Assembly (NCBI GenBank): GCA_011051425.1
Contig: DRLF01000020.1
Coordinates: 1 to 5,573 of the forward strand
DNA: 5,573 bases
Source: Thiolapillus brandeum
GTDB taxonomy: Bacteria; Pseudomonadota; Gammaproteobacteria; Chromatiales; Chromatiaceae
Direction of reading: 5' to 3'
Position numbers and translations under genes: made by a program. Shown piece after piece: positions 1 to 5,573 of the stretch. The notes beneath the pieces are model-generated. The model was given only the letters and a program-made list of their open reading frames with translations, was not told where the DNA came from and searched no databases. The stretch's first letter is position 1. Each line of letters opens with the position of its first letter.

Positions 1-247
1 CGGCAGGGGCATCAGCATGCGCTTTGTGGACAATCATGGTGCTGTTGCTGTGAAATACCCGGAAAACCCCAATGGATCTCCCGAGGGAATCACTGGTCTA
101 ACTTCAGATGACGGTCGTGCAACCATCATGATGCCGCATCCCGAACGGGTGATTCGTACGGTGCAGAATTCCTGGCATCCTGATGAATGGGGTGAAGACA
201 GCCCCTGGATGAGGTTGTTCAGAAATGCCCGTGTCTGGGTGAGATGA
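1..247 (+). CDS. purL: Phosphoribosylformylglycinamidine synthase, C-terminal fragment
   Basis: This is the last 81 or so codons of PurL (FGAM synthase), the cytoplasmic enzyme that converts FGAR, ATP and glutamine to FGAM in de novo purine synthesis. The reading frame is open from base 2, so the gene starts outside the window and the Met codon at 17 is internal. The visible part belongs to the class-I glutamine amidotransferase domain that ends the large single-chain PurL of proteobacteria. It shows FVDNHG, then [12 protein letters not shown], then MMPHPERV, whose His (137-139) and Glu (143-145) belong to the Cys-His-Glu glutaminase triad, and finally [22 protein letters not shown], which is nearly identical to the E. 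coli C-terminus. The TGA stop is at 245-247. Nothing looks broken. The identification is very secure although only a small part of a roughly 1,300-residue protein is seen. Confidence 0.96.
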   Translation, partial: GRGISMRFVDNHGAVAVKYPENPNGSPEGITGLTSDDGRATIMMPHPERVIRTVQNSWHPDEWGEDSPWMRLFRNARVWVR

Positions 248-250
248 CAA

Positions 251-269
251 CGGGCTGTCAGCCGGTTTT
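251..269 (+). terminator. Weak candidate terminator after purL
   Basis: Four bases after the purL stop, a short imperfect hairpin (CGGGC / loop TGTCA / GCCGG, with one G-G mismatch) is followed directly by TTTT. The position fits a purL terminator, but the stem is only about four pairs and the T run is short, so transcription may simply read on into clpS. Confidence 0.3.
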
Positions 270-300
270 GAAAGAGTGTCTTGAAAACAAATGATATATA
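268..300 (+). promoter_or_regulatory. Possible clpS promoter
   Basis: In the 68-bp gap between purL and clpS, TTGAAA at 268-273 matches five of six bases of the sigma-70 -35 box. An AT-rich GATATATA stretch at 293-300 could serve as a -10 element. The spacing (19 bp or more) is longer than ideal and the -10 match is poor. The call rests mainly on position, and the -35 overlaps the T run of the candidate purL terminator. Confidence 0.25.
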
Positions 301-315
301 CAAGTTTGCAGAACC

Positions 316-636
316 ATGAGTGAAGAATACGAAGATAACGACAACGGGGAACTTGCAACCCAGGAAAGTCGTCCTAAACTTAAGAAGCCACCCTTGTATA
401 AGGTGCTGTTACTGAATGATGACTATACGCCCATGGATTTCGTGGTTGAAATACTGACCGACTATTTCCATATGAGTGAAGAGAAGGCCACACAGGTCAT
501 GTTGCATGTTCATACACGCGGTGTCGGAGTATGTGGTGTGTTTACCCGCGATATCGCAGAGACCAAGGTGGCGCAAGTGAATGACTATTCGAGGGAAAAC
601 CAGCATCCGCTGTTATGTACCATGGAAGAGGCTTAG
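316..636 (+). CDS. clpS: ATP-dependent Clp protease adaptor ClpS
   Basis: ClpS is the cytoplasmic N-recognin of the bacterial N-end rule. It binds proteins with N-terminal Leu, Phe, Trp or Tyr and delivers them to the N-domain of ClpA. The product has 106 residues, the same length as in E. coli. It has a variable hydrophilic tail (1-24) and then the conserved core from [19 protein letters not shown] onward. The residues that form the N-degron pocket in E. coli are all present at the same numbers: Asn34, Asp35, Asp36, Thr38, Met40, Met62, Val65, His66 and Leu99. On the ClpA-binding face Lys84 is kept, and the position of E. coli Glu79 is Asp. The ATG at 316 was chosen because it gives the family length, although no good Shine-Dalgarno sequence precedes it. 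The gene lies 61 bp before clpA on the same strand, presumably as one operon. Confidence 0.97.
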   Translation: MSEEYEDNDNGELATQESRPKLKKPPLYKVLLLNDDYTPMDFVVEILTDYFHMSEEKATQVMLHVHTRGVGVCGVFTRDIAETKVAQVNDYSRENQHPLLCTMEEA

Positions 637-697
637 GTAGTGCGAATCCCGGGTAACCGATGATGGCGTTGCCGCTGATGAGGAAAAAACGAGAAAG

Positions 698-2962
698 ATG
701 TTAAGCCAGGAACTGGAATATGTGCTGAATCAGGCGTTTGTCAATGCGACGCACAAACGGCAGGAGTTCATTACCATCGAACACCTGTTGCTTGCTTTGC
801 TGGGCAACCCTTCGGCGGTGGATGTCCTGCGGGCCTGTGGTGCAGACCTGGAGATCCTGGCCGACAATATCCGGCAGTTTATCGAAGACAACTGCCCTTT
901 GCTGCCCGAAGGCGAGGAGCAGGAAGCACAGCCCACCATCGGCTTTCAGCGCGTGTTGCAGCGTGCAGTGTTTCATGTACAGGCATCCGGCAAGAAAGAG
1001 GTCAGCGGTGCAAACGTGCTGGTGGCCATATTCAGCGAAAAGGACTCCCAGGCCGTGTATTTTCTCAATCAGCAGGGAGTGACGCGTCTGGATGTGGTGA
1101 ATTACATGGCGCACGGCGTTTCCAAGGTAGGCAAGGGAGATGCCGAAGAGGATGCTGCAGAGGGAGAATCCCCGACCGCATCCCCCGAAGGTGAGCCGAA
1201 ACCGACTGCGCTGGAATCCTGGACGCTGAATCTCAACGAACACGCCAGGAAAGGCAAGATAGACCCTCTCATCGGCCGTGAGCATGAAGTCGAGAGAGCC
1301 GTGCAGATCCTGTGCAGGCGCCGCAAGAACAACCCTTTGCTGGTGGGTGAGGCTGGTGTGGGCAAGACGGCCATCGCCGAAGGTCTGGCCAAGAAAATCG
1401 TGGACAAGGATATTCCCGCAGTACTGCAGGACGCCACCATCTTTTCCCTGGATCTGGGTGGCCTGGTGGCCGGCACCAAGTATCGGGGTGAGTTCGAGAA
1501 ACGCCTCAAGGCGGTGCTGAAGGAGCTGAAAAAGATTCCTAACAGCATCCTGTTCATCGACGAAATACACACTATCATCGGTGCGGGTGCCGCTTCCGGA
1601 GGCACCATGGATGCTTCCAACCTGATCAAGCCCATGCTGGCTTCCGGCGAGTTGCGCTGCATCGGCTCAACCACGTACCAGGAGTTTCGCGGTATCTTCG
1701 AGAAGGATCATGCGCTCAACCGCCGCTTTCAGAAAATCGATGTGGTTGAACCCAGCATCGAAGAAGTGGTGGACATCCTCAAGGGGCTGCGCAGTCGCTT
1801 CGAAGAGCACCACGACGTGAGCTACAGTGATGAAGCGCTGCAGGCTGCGGCCGAACTGGCCGACAAGTATATCAATGACCGCCACATGCCCGACAAGGCT
1901 ATCGATGTGATCGACGAGGCGGGTGCGGCCACCCGGCTGCAACCGGAAGACGAGCGCCAGACGGAAGTCGGTGTCGAACAGGTGGAAACCGTGGTGGCGC
2001 GCATCGCACGGATTCCCGAACGCAAAGTCTCCACCTCCGATGTGGATGCGCTGCGCAATCTCACGCGGGATCTGCAAATGGTGGTCTATGGGCAGGATGA
2101 AGCCATCGATGTGCTGACTGCCGCCATCCGCATGAACCGTTCCGGTCTGGCTGAAGAAAACAAACCCGTGGGTTCTTTTCTGTTTGCCGGTCCAACCGGT
2201 GTGGGCAAAACTGAAGTCACCCGCCAGCTGGCGCGGGTCCTGGGGCTGGAACTGATCCGTTTTGACATGTCCGAATACATGGAGCGCCACGCGGTGTCAC
2301 GTCTGATTGGTGCGCCGCCGGGGTATGTGGGCTTCGATCAGGGCGGATTGCTGACCGAACAGATCACCAAGCATCCCCATTCCGTGCTGCTGCTGGATGA
2401 AATCGAAAAGGCGCATCCGGATGTCTTCAACCTGCTGTTGCAGGTCATGGATCACGGCACACTCACGGATAACAATGGACGCAAGGCTGATTTCCGTAAT
2501 GTGATCATTATCATGACCACCAATGCCGGAGCCATGGAAATGAGCCGCCGTTCCATCGGCTTTACAAGCCAGGATCACAGCTCGGACGGCAAAGAAGTCA
2601 TCAACAAGCTGTTCACCCCGGAATTCCGCAATCGCCTGGATGCCATCATCCAGTTCCAGCCTCTTTCACTGGAGAGTGTCAGCAGCGTGGTGAGCAAGTT
2701 CCTGTTCGAGCTGGAAGGACTGCTGGCGCAGAAGCAGGTGACTATCAGCGTGGACGAGGAAGCCCGACTGTGGCTGGCGGCGCAGGGTTACGACCCCAAA
2801 ATGGGCGCCCGCCCCATGGCGCGACTGATCCAGGAAAAAATCAAGAAGCCTGTGGCGGAAGAGTTGCTGTTCGGCAAACTCAGCCAGGGTGGACATGTGC
2901 GCGTCCAGGTGAAGGATGATGAACTGGTTTTCGTCTATGAGAACCAGAAAGAAGAGGCCTGA
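698..2962 (+). CDS. clpA: ATP-dependent Clp protease ATP-binding subunit ClpA
   Basis: ClpA is the hexameric AAA+ unfoldase that docks on ClpP and feeds it substrates, including those brought by ClpS. The product has 754 residues (E. coli 758). The N-domain is about 1-143, with Glu23 and Glu28 of the ClpS interface present. An acidic Pro-rich linker (about 144-172) follows, then the D1 and D2 AAA+ modules, without the coiled-coil middle domain that marks ClpB and ClpC. D1 has Walker A GEAGVGKT (217-224, Lys223), pore tyrosine Tyr262 in KYRG and Walker B Asp288-Glu289. D2 has Walker A GPTGVGKT (498-505, Lys504), pore-loop Tyr543 in GYVG, Walker B Asp567-Glu568, the ClpP-docking loop IGF (620-622) and sensor-2 Arg705 in GARPMAR. 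Numbering runs +3 relative to E. coli at every motif from D1 on. The ATG at 698 aligns with the E. coli start (MLSQELE), and the purine-rich GAGAAAG just upstream can act as a ribosome site. Confidence 0.98.
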   Translation: MLSQELEYVLNQAFVNATHKRQEFITIEHLLLALLGNPSAVDVLRACGADLEILADNIRQFIEDNCPLLPEGEEQEAQPTIGFQRVLQRAVFHVQASGKKEVSGANVLVAIFSEKDSQAVYFLNQQGVTRLDVVNYMAHGVSKVGKGDAEEDAAEGESPTASPEGEPKPTALESWTLNLNEHARKGKIDPLIGREHEVERAVQILCRRRKNNPLLVGEAGVGKTAIAEGLAKKIVDKDIPAVLQDATIFSLDLGGLVAGTKYRGEFEKRLKAVLKELKKIPNSILFIDEIHTIIGAGAASGGTMDASNLIKPMLASGELRCIGSTTYQEFRGIFEKDHALNRRFQKIDVVEPSIEEVVDILKGLRSRFEEHHDVSYSDEALQAAAELADKYINDRHMPDKAIDVIDEAGAATRLQPEDERQTEVGVEQVETVVARIARIPERKVSTSDVDALRNLTRDLQMVVYGQDEAIDVLTAAIRMNRSGLAEENKPVGSFLFAGPTGVGKTEVTRQLARVLGLELIRFDMSEYMERHAVSRLIGAPPGYVGFDQGGLLTEQITKHPHSVLLLDEIEKAHPDVFNLLLQVMDHGTLTDNNGRKADFRNVIIIMTTNAGAMEMSRRSIGFTSQDHSSDGKEVINKLFTPEFRNRLDAIIQFQPLSLESVSSVVSKFLFELEGLLAQKQVTISVDEEARLWLAAQGYDPKMGARPMARLIQEKIKKPVAEELLFGKLSQGGHVRVQVKDDELVFVYENQKEEA

Positions 2963-2973
2963 TCAGGCTCTTC
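2951..2973 (-). terminator. Hairpin between convergent clpA and infA, likely infA terminator
   Basis: GAAGAG (2951-2956) pairs with CTCTTC (2968-2973). CC pairs with GG inside, G2957 is bulged and the loop is TGATCA, which contains the clpA stop codon. Read on the minus strand, the stem follows the infA stop by 13 bases and continues into TTTCTGGTT, a moderately U-rich tail. This fits a rho-independent terminator for infA lying inside the end of clpA. Read on the plus strand, the hairpin is followed by GGGGCAG without a T run, so termination of clpA there is less certain. Confidence 0.45.
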
Positions 2974-2986
2974 GGGGCAGTATGGA

Positions 2987-3205
2987 TCAGCGCTCGCGGT
3001 AAACGATGCGTCCCTTGCTCAGGTCATAAGGTGTCATTTCCACCTTGACCTTGTCACCGGTGAGAATCCGGATATAGTGTTTGCGCATCTTGCCGGAGAT
3101 ATGAGCGGTTATTACATGACCGTTCTCCAGTTCCACACGAAACATGGTGTTGGGCAGAGTCTCCTTGACCGTGCCTTCCATTTCAATTACATCTTCTTTT
3201 GCCAT
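2987..3205 (-). CDS. infA: Translation initiation factor IF-1
   Basis: IF-1 is the small OB-fold protein that occupies the A site of the 30S subunit during initiation, working with IF-2 and IF-3. The product has exactly 72 residues, the standard bacterial length. It begins [20 protein letters not shown] and carries the hallmark segments [29 protein letters not shown] and [13 protein letters not shown]. Differences from E. coli are few and mostly conservative. The frame stays open for a further 144 codons upstream into the neighbouring divergent gene, but the ATG at 3205 is the true start because the family begins with MAKED. Only a weak GTGAT, complementary to the end of 16S rRNA, precedes this start. 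The gene converges on clpA as in E. coli, but no tRNA-Ser gene lies between them here. Confidence 0.97.
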   Translation of the reverse strand: MAKEDVIEMEGTVKETLPNTMFRVELENGHVITAHISGKMRKHYIRILTGDKVKVEMTPYDLSKGRIVYRER

Positions 3206-3281
3206 AAAATCACTAAAAATCGTTGATAAATAAAACGCAGCATGCTGTTCCTGAAGGAGAGAATGTCTGCGAAGGCGCAAG

Positions 3282-3290
3282 ATTATAGCA
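3282..3290 (-). promoter_or_regulatory. Extended -10 promoter of infA
   Basis: Read on the minus strand, this is TGCTATAAT, a perfect sigma-70 -10 box (TATAAT) with the TGn extension. The start point would be about seven bases downstream, near 3275, leaving a leader of roughly 70 nt before the infA ATG. The sequence 17 bp upstream (TGCAGA) matches the -35 consensus at only three positions. That is common for extended -10 promoters, which depend less on a -35 box. Confidence 0.6.
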
Positions 3291-3364
3291 CCATGTGAAC
3301 GAAATCTGCATGAAATATGGCATTGTCGGACTGATGCCCCTGGAAAATGGCGGGAATGGAAAGC

Positions 3365-3895
3365 ATGAAAATCAGCGGAAAGGGGATATCGGGGTTCTCC
3401 GCAGGGAGAACAGGGCTGGCAATGCTCATCCTGCTGCAGGCAATGCTGCTGTCCGCGGCCTGTGTCGCGGGTGGCATCTACAGCTGGAAAGACAGGGATG
3501 GCAATATGCATTTCGGAGACCGTCCTCCGGTGGAGGTGCGCAGCACACAGCTGGATGTGAAAGTAAACACCGTCAGCGCGCCTGACAACGTGAAAAACAG
3601 TGCCAGGGAATATGCTTCGGATCTGGCCAGGCGCCAACCGGATATTCCACCGAGAAAGAAGAAAGTGGTGATGTATTCAGCTGCCTGGTGTGGCGTGTGC
3701 AAGCGCGCCAGAAAGTACTTCAAACAGCATCGTGTGCCTTTCAGGGAATATGATATCGATGCCTCGAAAAGCGGGCGCAAGGCCTATGAGAAATACGGTG
3801 TCAGCAGCGTGCCGGTTATTGCTGTAGGGAGGCAGCACATGCGTGGTTTTTCACCGGAAAGCTTTGAACGCTTTTATGCCCGGGCCAGTAAATGA
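3365..3895 (+). CDS. Exported DUF4124 / thioredoxin-fold (glutaredoxin-like) protein
   Basis: This is a predicted cell-envelope thiol-disulfide protein of unknown partner, 176 residues from this start. Residues 1-37 look like an export signal: Lys2, Lys6 and Arg15, then a hydrophobic stretch (18-32), then Cys33. Residues 39-54 ([16 protein letters not shown]) match the DUF4124 signature common at the N-terminus of exported proteobacterial proteins. A charged linker follows. From about residue 100 there is a thioredoxin/glutaredoxin-like domain with [19 protein letters not shown] (redox cysteines 109 and 112) and the cis-proline segment SSVPVI (Pro150). WCGVC is closer to thioredoxin-type motifs than to the CPYC of classical glutaredoxins. 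Other in-frame ATGs are at 3347, 3356 and 3422. I prefer 3365 because it has GGGAA about 8 bases upstream and a positively charged n-region. Cys33 loosely fits a lipobox (LSAAC), so a lipoprotein is possible. Confidence 0.85.
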   Translation: MKISGKGISGFSAGRTGLAMLILLQAMLLSAACVAGGIYSWKDRDGNMHFGDRPPVEVRSTQLDVKVNTVSAPDNVKNSAREYASDLARRQPDIPPRKKKVVMYSAAWCGVCKRARKYFKQHRVPFREYDIDASKSGRKAYEKYGVSSVPVIAVGRQHMRGFSPESFERFYARASK

Positions 3896-3933
3896 ACAGG
3901 TCGCCAACATGAATCCAGGGTTTATACCGGAGC

Positions 3934-3953
3934 GTATTCAGTGTCCTGAATAC
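3934..3953. terminator. Perfect hairpin at the convergent end of the thioredoxin-like and ligase genes
   Basis: GTATTCAG (3934-3941) and CTGAATAC (3946-3953) form an uninterrupted 8-bp stem around the four-base loop TGTC. It spans the stop codon of the minus-strand ligase and lies 38 bp after the plus-strand gene. Neither strand shows a convincing T run beyond the stem, so it may be a weak bidirectional terminator or an mRNA 3'-end stabiliser. Confidence 0.35.
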
Positions 3954-5573
3954 AGGTTCGTCACTTCATCGGTGAAATACATGAGTACACGGTTGCGCCG
4001 CAGCTTAAGGGTCGGCGTGAGCAGTCCGTTTTCCGGTGTCATGGGTTCGTGGAGTATGGCGACCTTGTGTATTTTGGCGTAGCCGGGAAAAGCGCTGAGC
4101 TGTTTCTGTACCCGCACCAGCACTTCCGCAAGGATGACCTCATTGTTGTAGTTCTGCGGATCCCCGACTTTCAGGCCAGAAGAGCGGCACAATTCGTCGA
4201 AGCGATCCGGGTTGGGAACGACGAGAACGGATAAATAGGGCTTGCCCTCACCGATGACCATGGCCTGTTCGATCAGCGGATCCAGGGTAATGGCATTTTC
4301 CATGTCCGCCGGTGGAATTTTCTCACCGGTGGAGAGCACGATGATTTCCTTCAGCCGGCCGGTGATGAAGATATGTTCATCTTCGATACGGGCCTTGTCT
4401 CCCGTATGCAGCCAGTGCTCCCCATCGATCATGTCGGCAGTGGCTTCCGGTTTGTTCCAGTAGCCCAGCATGATGCTGGGGCTGCGGGTCAGCAGTTCTC
4501 CCTCGTCGGAGATTTTCACTTCCACGCCGGGCAGGGGGAGTCCCACGGATGCAGGAATGTTGTTTTCCAGCGGATTGGCGGCGATGATGGGGCTGGTCTC
4601 GGTCAGACCGTATCCCTGGGTCACCGGGATGCCCAGGCCGATGAACATGCGTGCCACGTCGGGAGAGAGCGCTGCACCGCCACAGACCGTAAAGCGCAGG
4701 CGCCCGCCCAGACGCTGGCGCACCTTGGAACCCACCAGGGCATCCAGCAGCGGTTGCAGAAGCAGTGAGCTGCTCCATTTTCCCCTGCCCTGGTCATATT
4801 CAAATTTCTTCCACCCGATATCGATGGCCGCCTTGAACAGCTTCTGCTTGACGGTGGATTCTTCGGCAAGCTTGTCCATGATGCGGCCATAGATGCGTTC
4901 GAAAATACGCGGCACGGATACCAGCAGGGTGGGGCGGATAAGGGACAGGTCCTCGGCGAGCTGGGGTATGGATCTGTTGTAGGCCGTGGTGCAGCCGCAG
5001 ACCATGGCAAGGTAGTAGCCCACGGTCCGTTCGAAGGTGTGGGACAGTGGCAGAAAGGACAGAAAGACATTGTCCGGGCCGATATCAAAGAAATGCAGCG
5101 CCGCGTGAATGTTCCAGATAATGTTGTGGTGGCTGAGCATCACGCCTTTGGGCCGGCCTGTGGTTCCGGATGTGTAGACGATGGTGGCCAGCTCTTCCGG
5201 TGCGGCTTCGTTCGCGATCAGATCCAGTGTATAGGGTTCCTGCGGCAACCATTCCCCCAGTGATTTCAGTTTGGGGTGCGGGTCTTCGATTTTTTTCAGA
5301 GAAACGATATCGCGAATGCTTTCGAGCTGGTCGATAGATTCCCTGAGCGTGTCCCATTGTTCCTGGCCTTCGATTACCAGCAGAGAGGCCGAACAGTCGT
5401 TGCTGATCCAGACGATGTTTTCTGCCCTGTCATTCATGAACACCGGTACCAGCACCAGGCCCAGTCCCAGCGTGGCCTGATCACAGATCACCCATTCCCA
5501 GGCGTTGTGACACATGATGACCACACGTTCGCCGGCCTGCAGGCCGGATTTGCTGAGCGCTCTCTGCCAGCGC
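3938..5573 (-). CDS. Long-chain fatty acid-CoA ligase (AMP-forming), N-terminus cut by window edge
   Basis: This adenylate-forming (ANL) enzyme would activate a fatty acid with ATP to acyl-AMP and transfer it to CoA. The frame is open to the window edge, and the residues before the GTG at 5524 (RWQRALSKSGLQAGER) already match the family, so the start lies outside. About 544 residues are visible of a usual 600 or so. In order come the N-terminal segment VVIMCHNAWEW, the ATP-binding loop TSGTTGRPKG (5144-5173), FLSFLPLSHTFERT, the motif GYGLTETSP (about 4590-4613), YWNKPEAT, HTGD (about 4400-4410), the hinge region GRLKEIIVLSTGEKIPP and near the end LTPTLKLRRN, whose Lys codon (4004-4006) fits the C-terminal catalytic lysine. 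No frameshift or missing motif is seen. The long-chain class is inferred from resemblance to the Faa/ACSL-type group, and chain length cannot be read from the sequence. It converges on the thioredoxin-like gene with a 42-bp gap. Confidence 0.93.
   Translation of the reverse strand, partial: RWQRALSKSGLQAGERVVIMCHNAWEWVICDQATLGLGLVLVPVFMNDRAENIVWISNDCSASLLVIEGQEQWDTLRESIDQLESIRDIVSLKKIEDPHPKLKSLGEWLPQEPYTLDLIANEAAPEELATIVYTSGTTGRPKGVMLSHHNIIWNIHAALHFFDIGPDNVFLSFLPLSHTFERTVGYYLAMVCGCTTAYNRSIPQLAEDLSLIRPTLLVSVPRIFERIYGRIMDKLAEESTVKQKLFKAAIDIGWKKFEYDQGRGKWSSSLLLQPLLDALVGSKVRQRLGGRLRFTVCGGAALSPDVARMFIGLGIPVTQGYGLTETSPIIAANPLENNIPASVGLPLPGVEVKISDEGELLTRSPSIMLGYWNKPEATADMIDGEHWLHTGDKARIEDEHIFITGRLKEIIVLSTGEKIPPADMENAITLDPLIEQAMVIGEGKPYLSVLVVPNPDRFDELCRSSGLKVGDPQNYNNEVILAEVLVRVQKQLSAFPGYAKIHKVAILHEPMTPENGLLTPTLKLRRNRVLMYFTDEVTNLYSGH

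Noticed and set aside
701..1570. 289-codon open frame on the minus strand opposite clpA
   Set aside because: It lies wholly inside clpA, the product resembles no family I know and is low in recognisable motifs. It is a shadow of clpA codon bias.
1667..2290. 207-codon minus-strand frame within clpA
   Set aside because: Fully antisense to conserved AAA+ coding sequence, with no recognisable domain.
2963..2986. Search for a tRNA-Ser (serW) between clpA and infA as in E. coli
   Set aside because: The gap is 24 bp, too short for any tRNA gene.
3206..3364. Plus-strand promoter for the thioredoxin-like gene
   Set aside because: I found no -35/-10 pair of acceptable match and spacing on the plus strand in this divergent region, so no feature is called although a promoter is expected here.
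2987..3637. 216-codon version of the infA frame with a long N-terminal extension
   Set aside because: IF-1 is 72 residues and begins MAKED at 3205. The extension runs through the infA promoter and antisense to the thioredoxin-like gene.
4373..4892. Plus-strand frames of 131 and 140 codons opposite the acyl-CoA ligase
   Set aside because: They are antisense to conserved ligase motifs and have no domain signature or ribosome site.

Overview
The window comes from a bacterial chromosome, most likely a gammaproteobacterium. The ClpS, ClpA and IF-1 proteins resemble their Escherichia coli counterparts residue by residue over long stretches. The convergent clpS-clpA / infA arrangement is also typical of that class. 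Base composition looks moderate (about mid-50s % GC by eye, not computed). Neighbours differ from E. coli: purL lies before clpS, there is no tRNA-Ser between clpA and infA, and aat is not next to infA. A non-enteric lineage is therefore likelier, but I cannot name it.

Layout: (1) 1-247, + strand, the C-terminal end of purL (purine biosynthesis), cut by the window edge. (2) 316-636 and 698-2962, + strand, clpS and clpA, the adaptor and AAA+ unfoldase of the ClpAP protease, with every key residue I checked present or conservatively replaced. (3) 2987-3205, - strand, infA (translation initiation factor IF-1), convergent with clpA and separated from it by 24 bp that carry part of a hairpin. Its promoter has an extended -10 box. 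(4) 3365-3895, + strand, a small exported protein with an N-terminal DUF4124-like segment and a C-terminal thioredoxin-fold domain with a WCGVC motif. (5) 3938-5573, - strand, most of a long-chain acyl-CoA synthetase (AMP-forming), whose N-terminus lies beyond the window.

How the genes relate: ClpS hands substrates with destabilising N-terminal residues to ClpA, which unfolds them and threads them into ClpP (clpP is not in the window). The other genes are housekeeping or accessory neighbours without an obvious shared pathway. I see no mobile element, CRISPR array, RNA gene or defence locus. The window is mostly ordinary core genome. The points most worth a second look are the DUF4124-thioredoxin fusion, a possible upstream ORF overlapping the infA start, loss of the internal start codon known from E. 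coli clpA, and two hairpins at the convergent gene ends.
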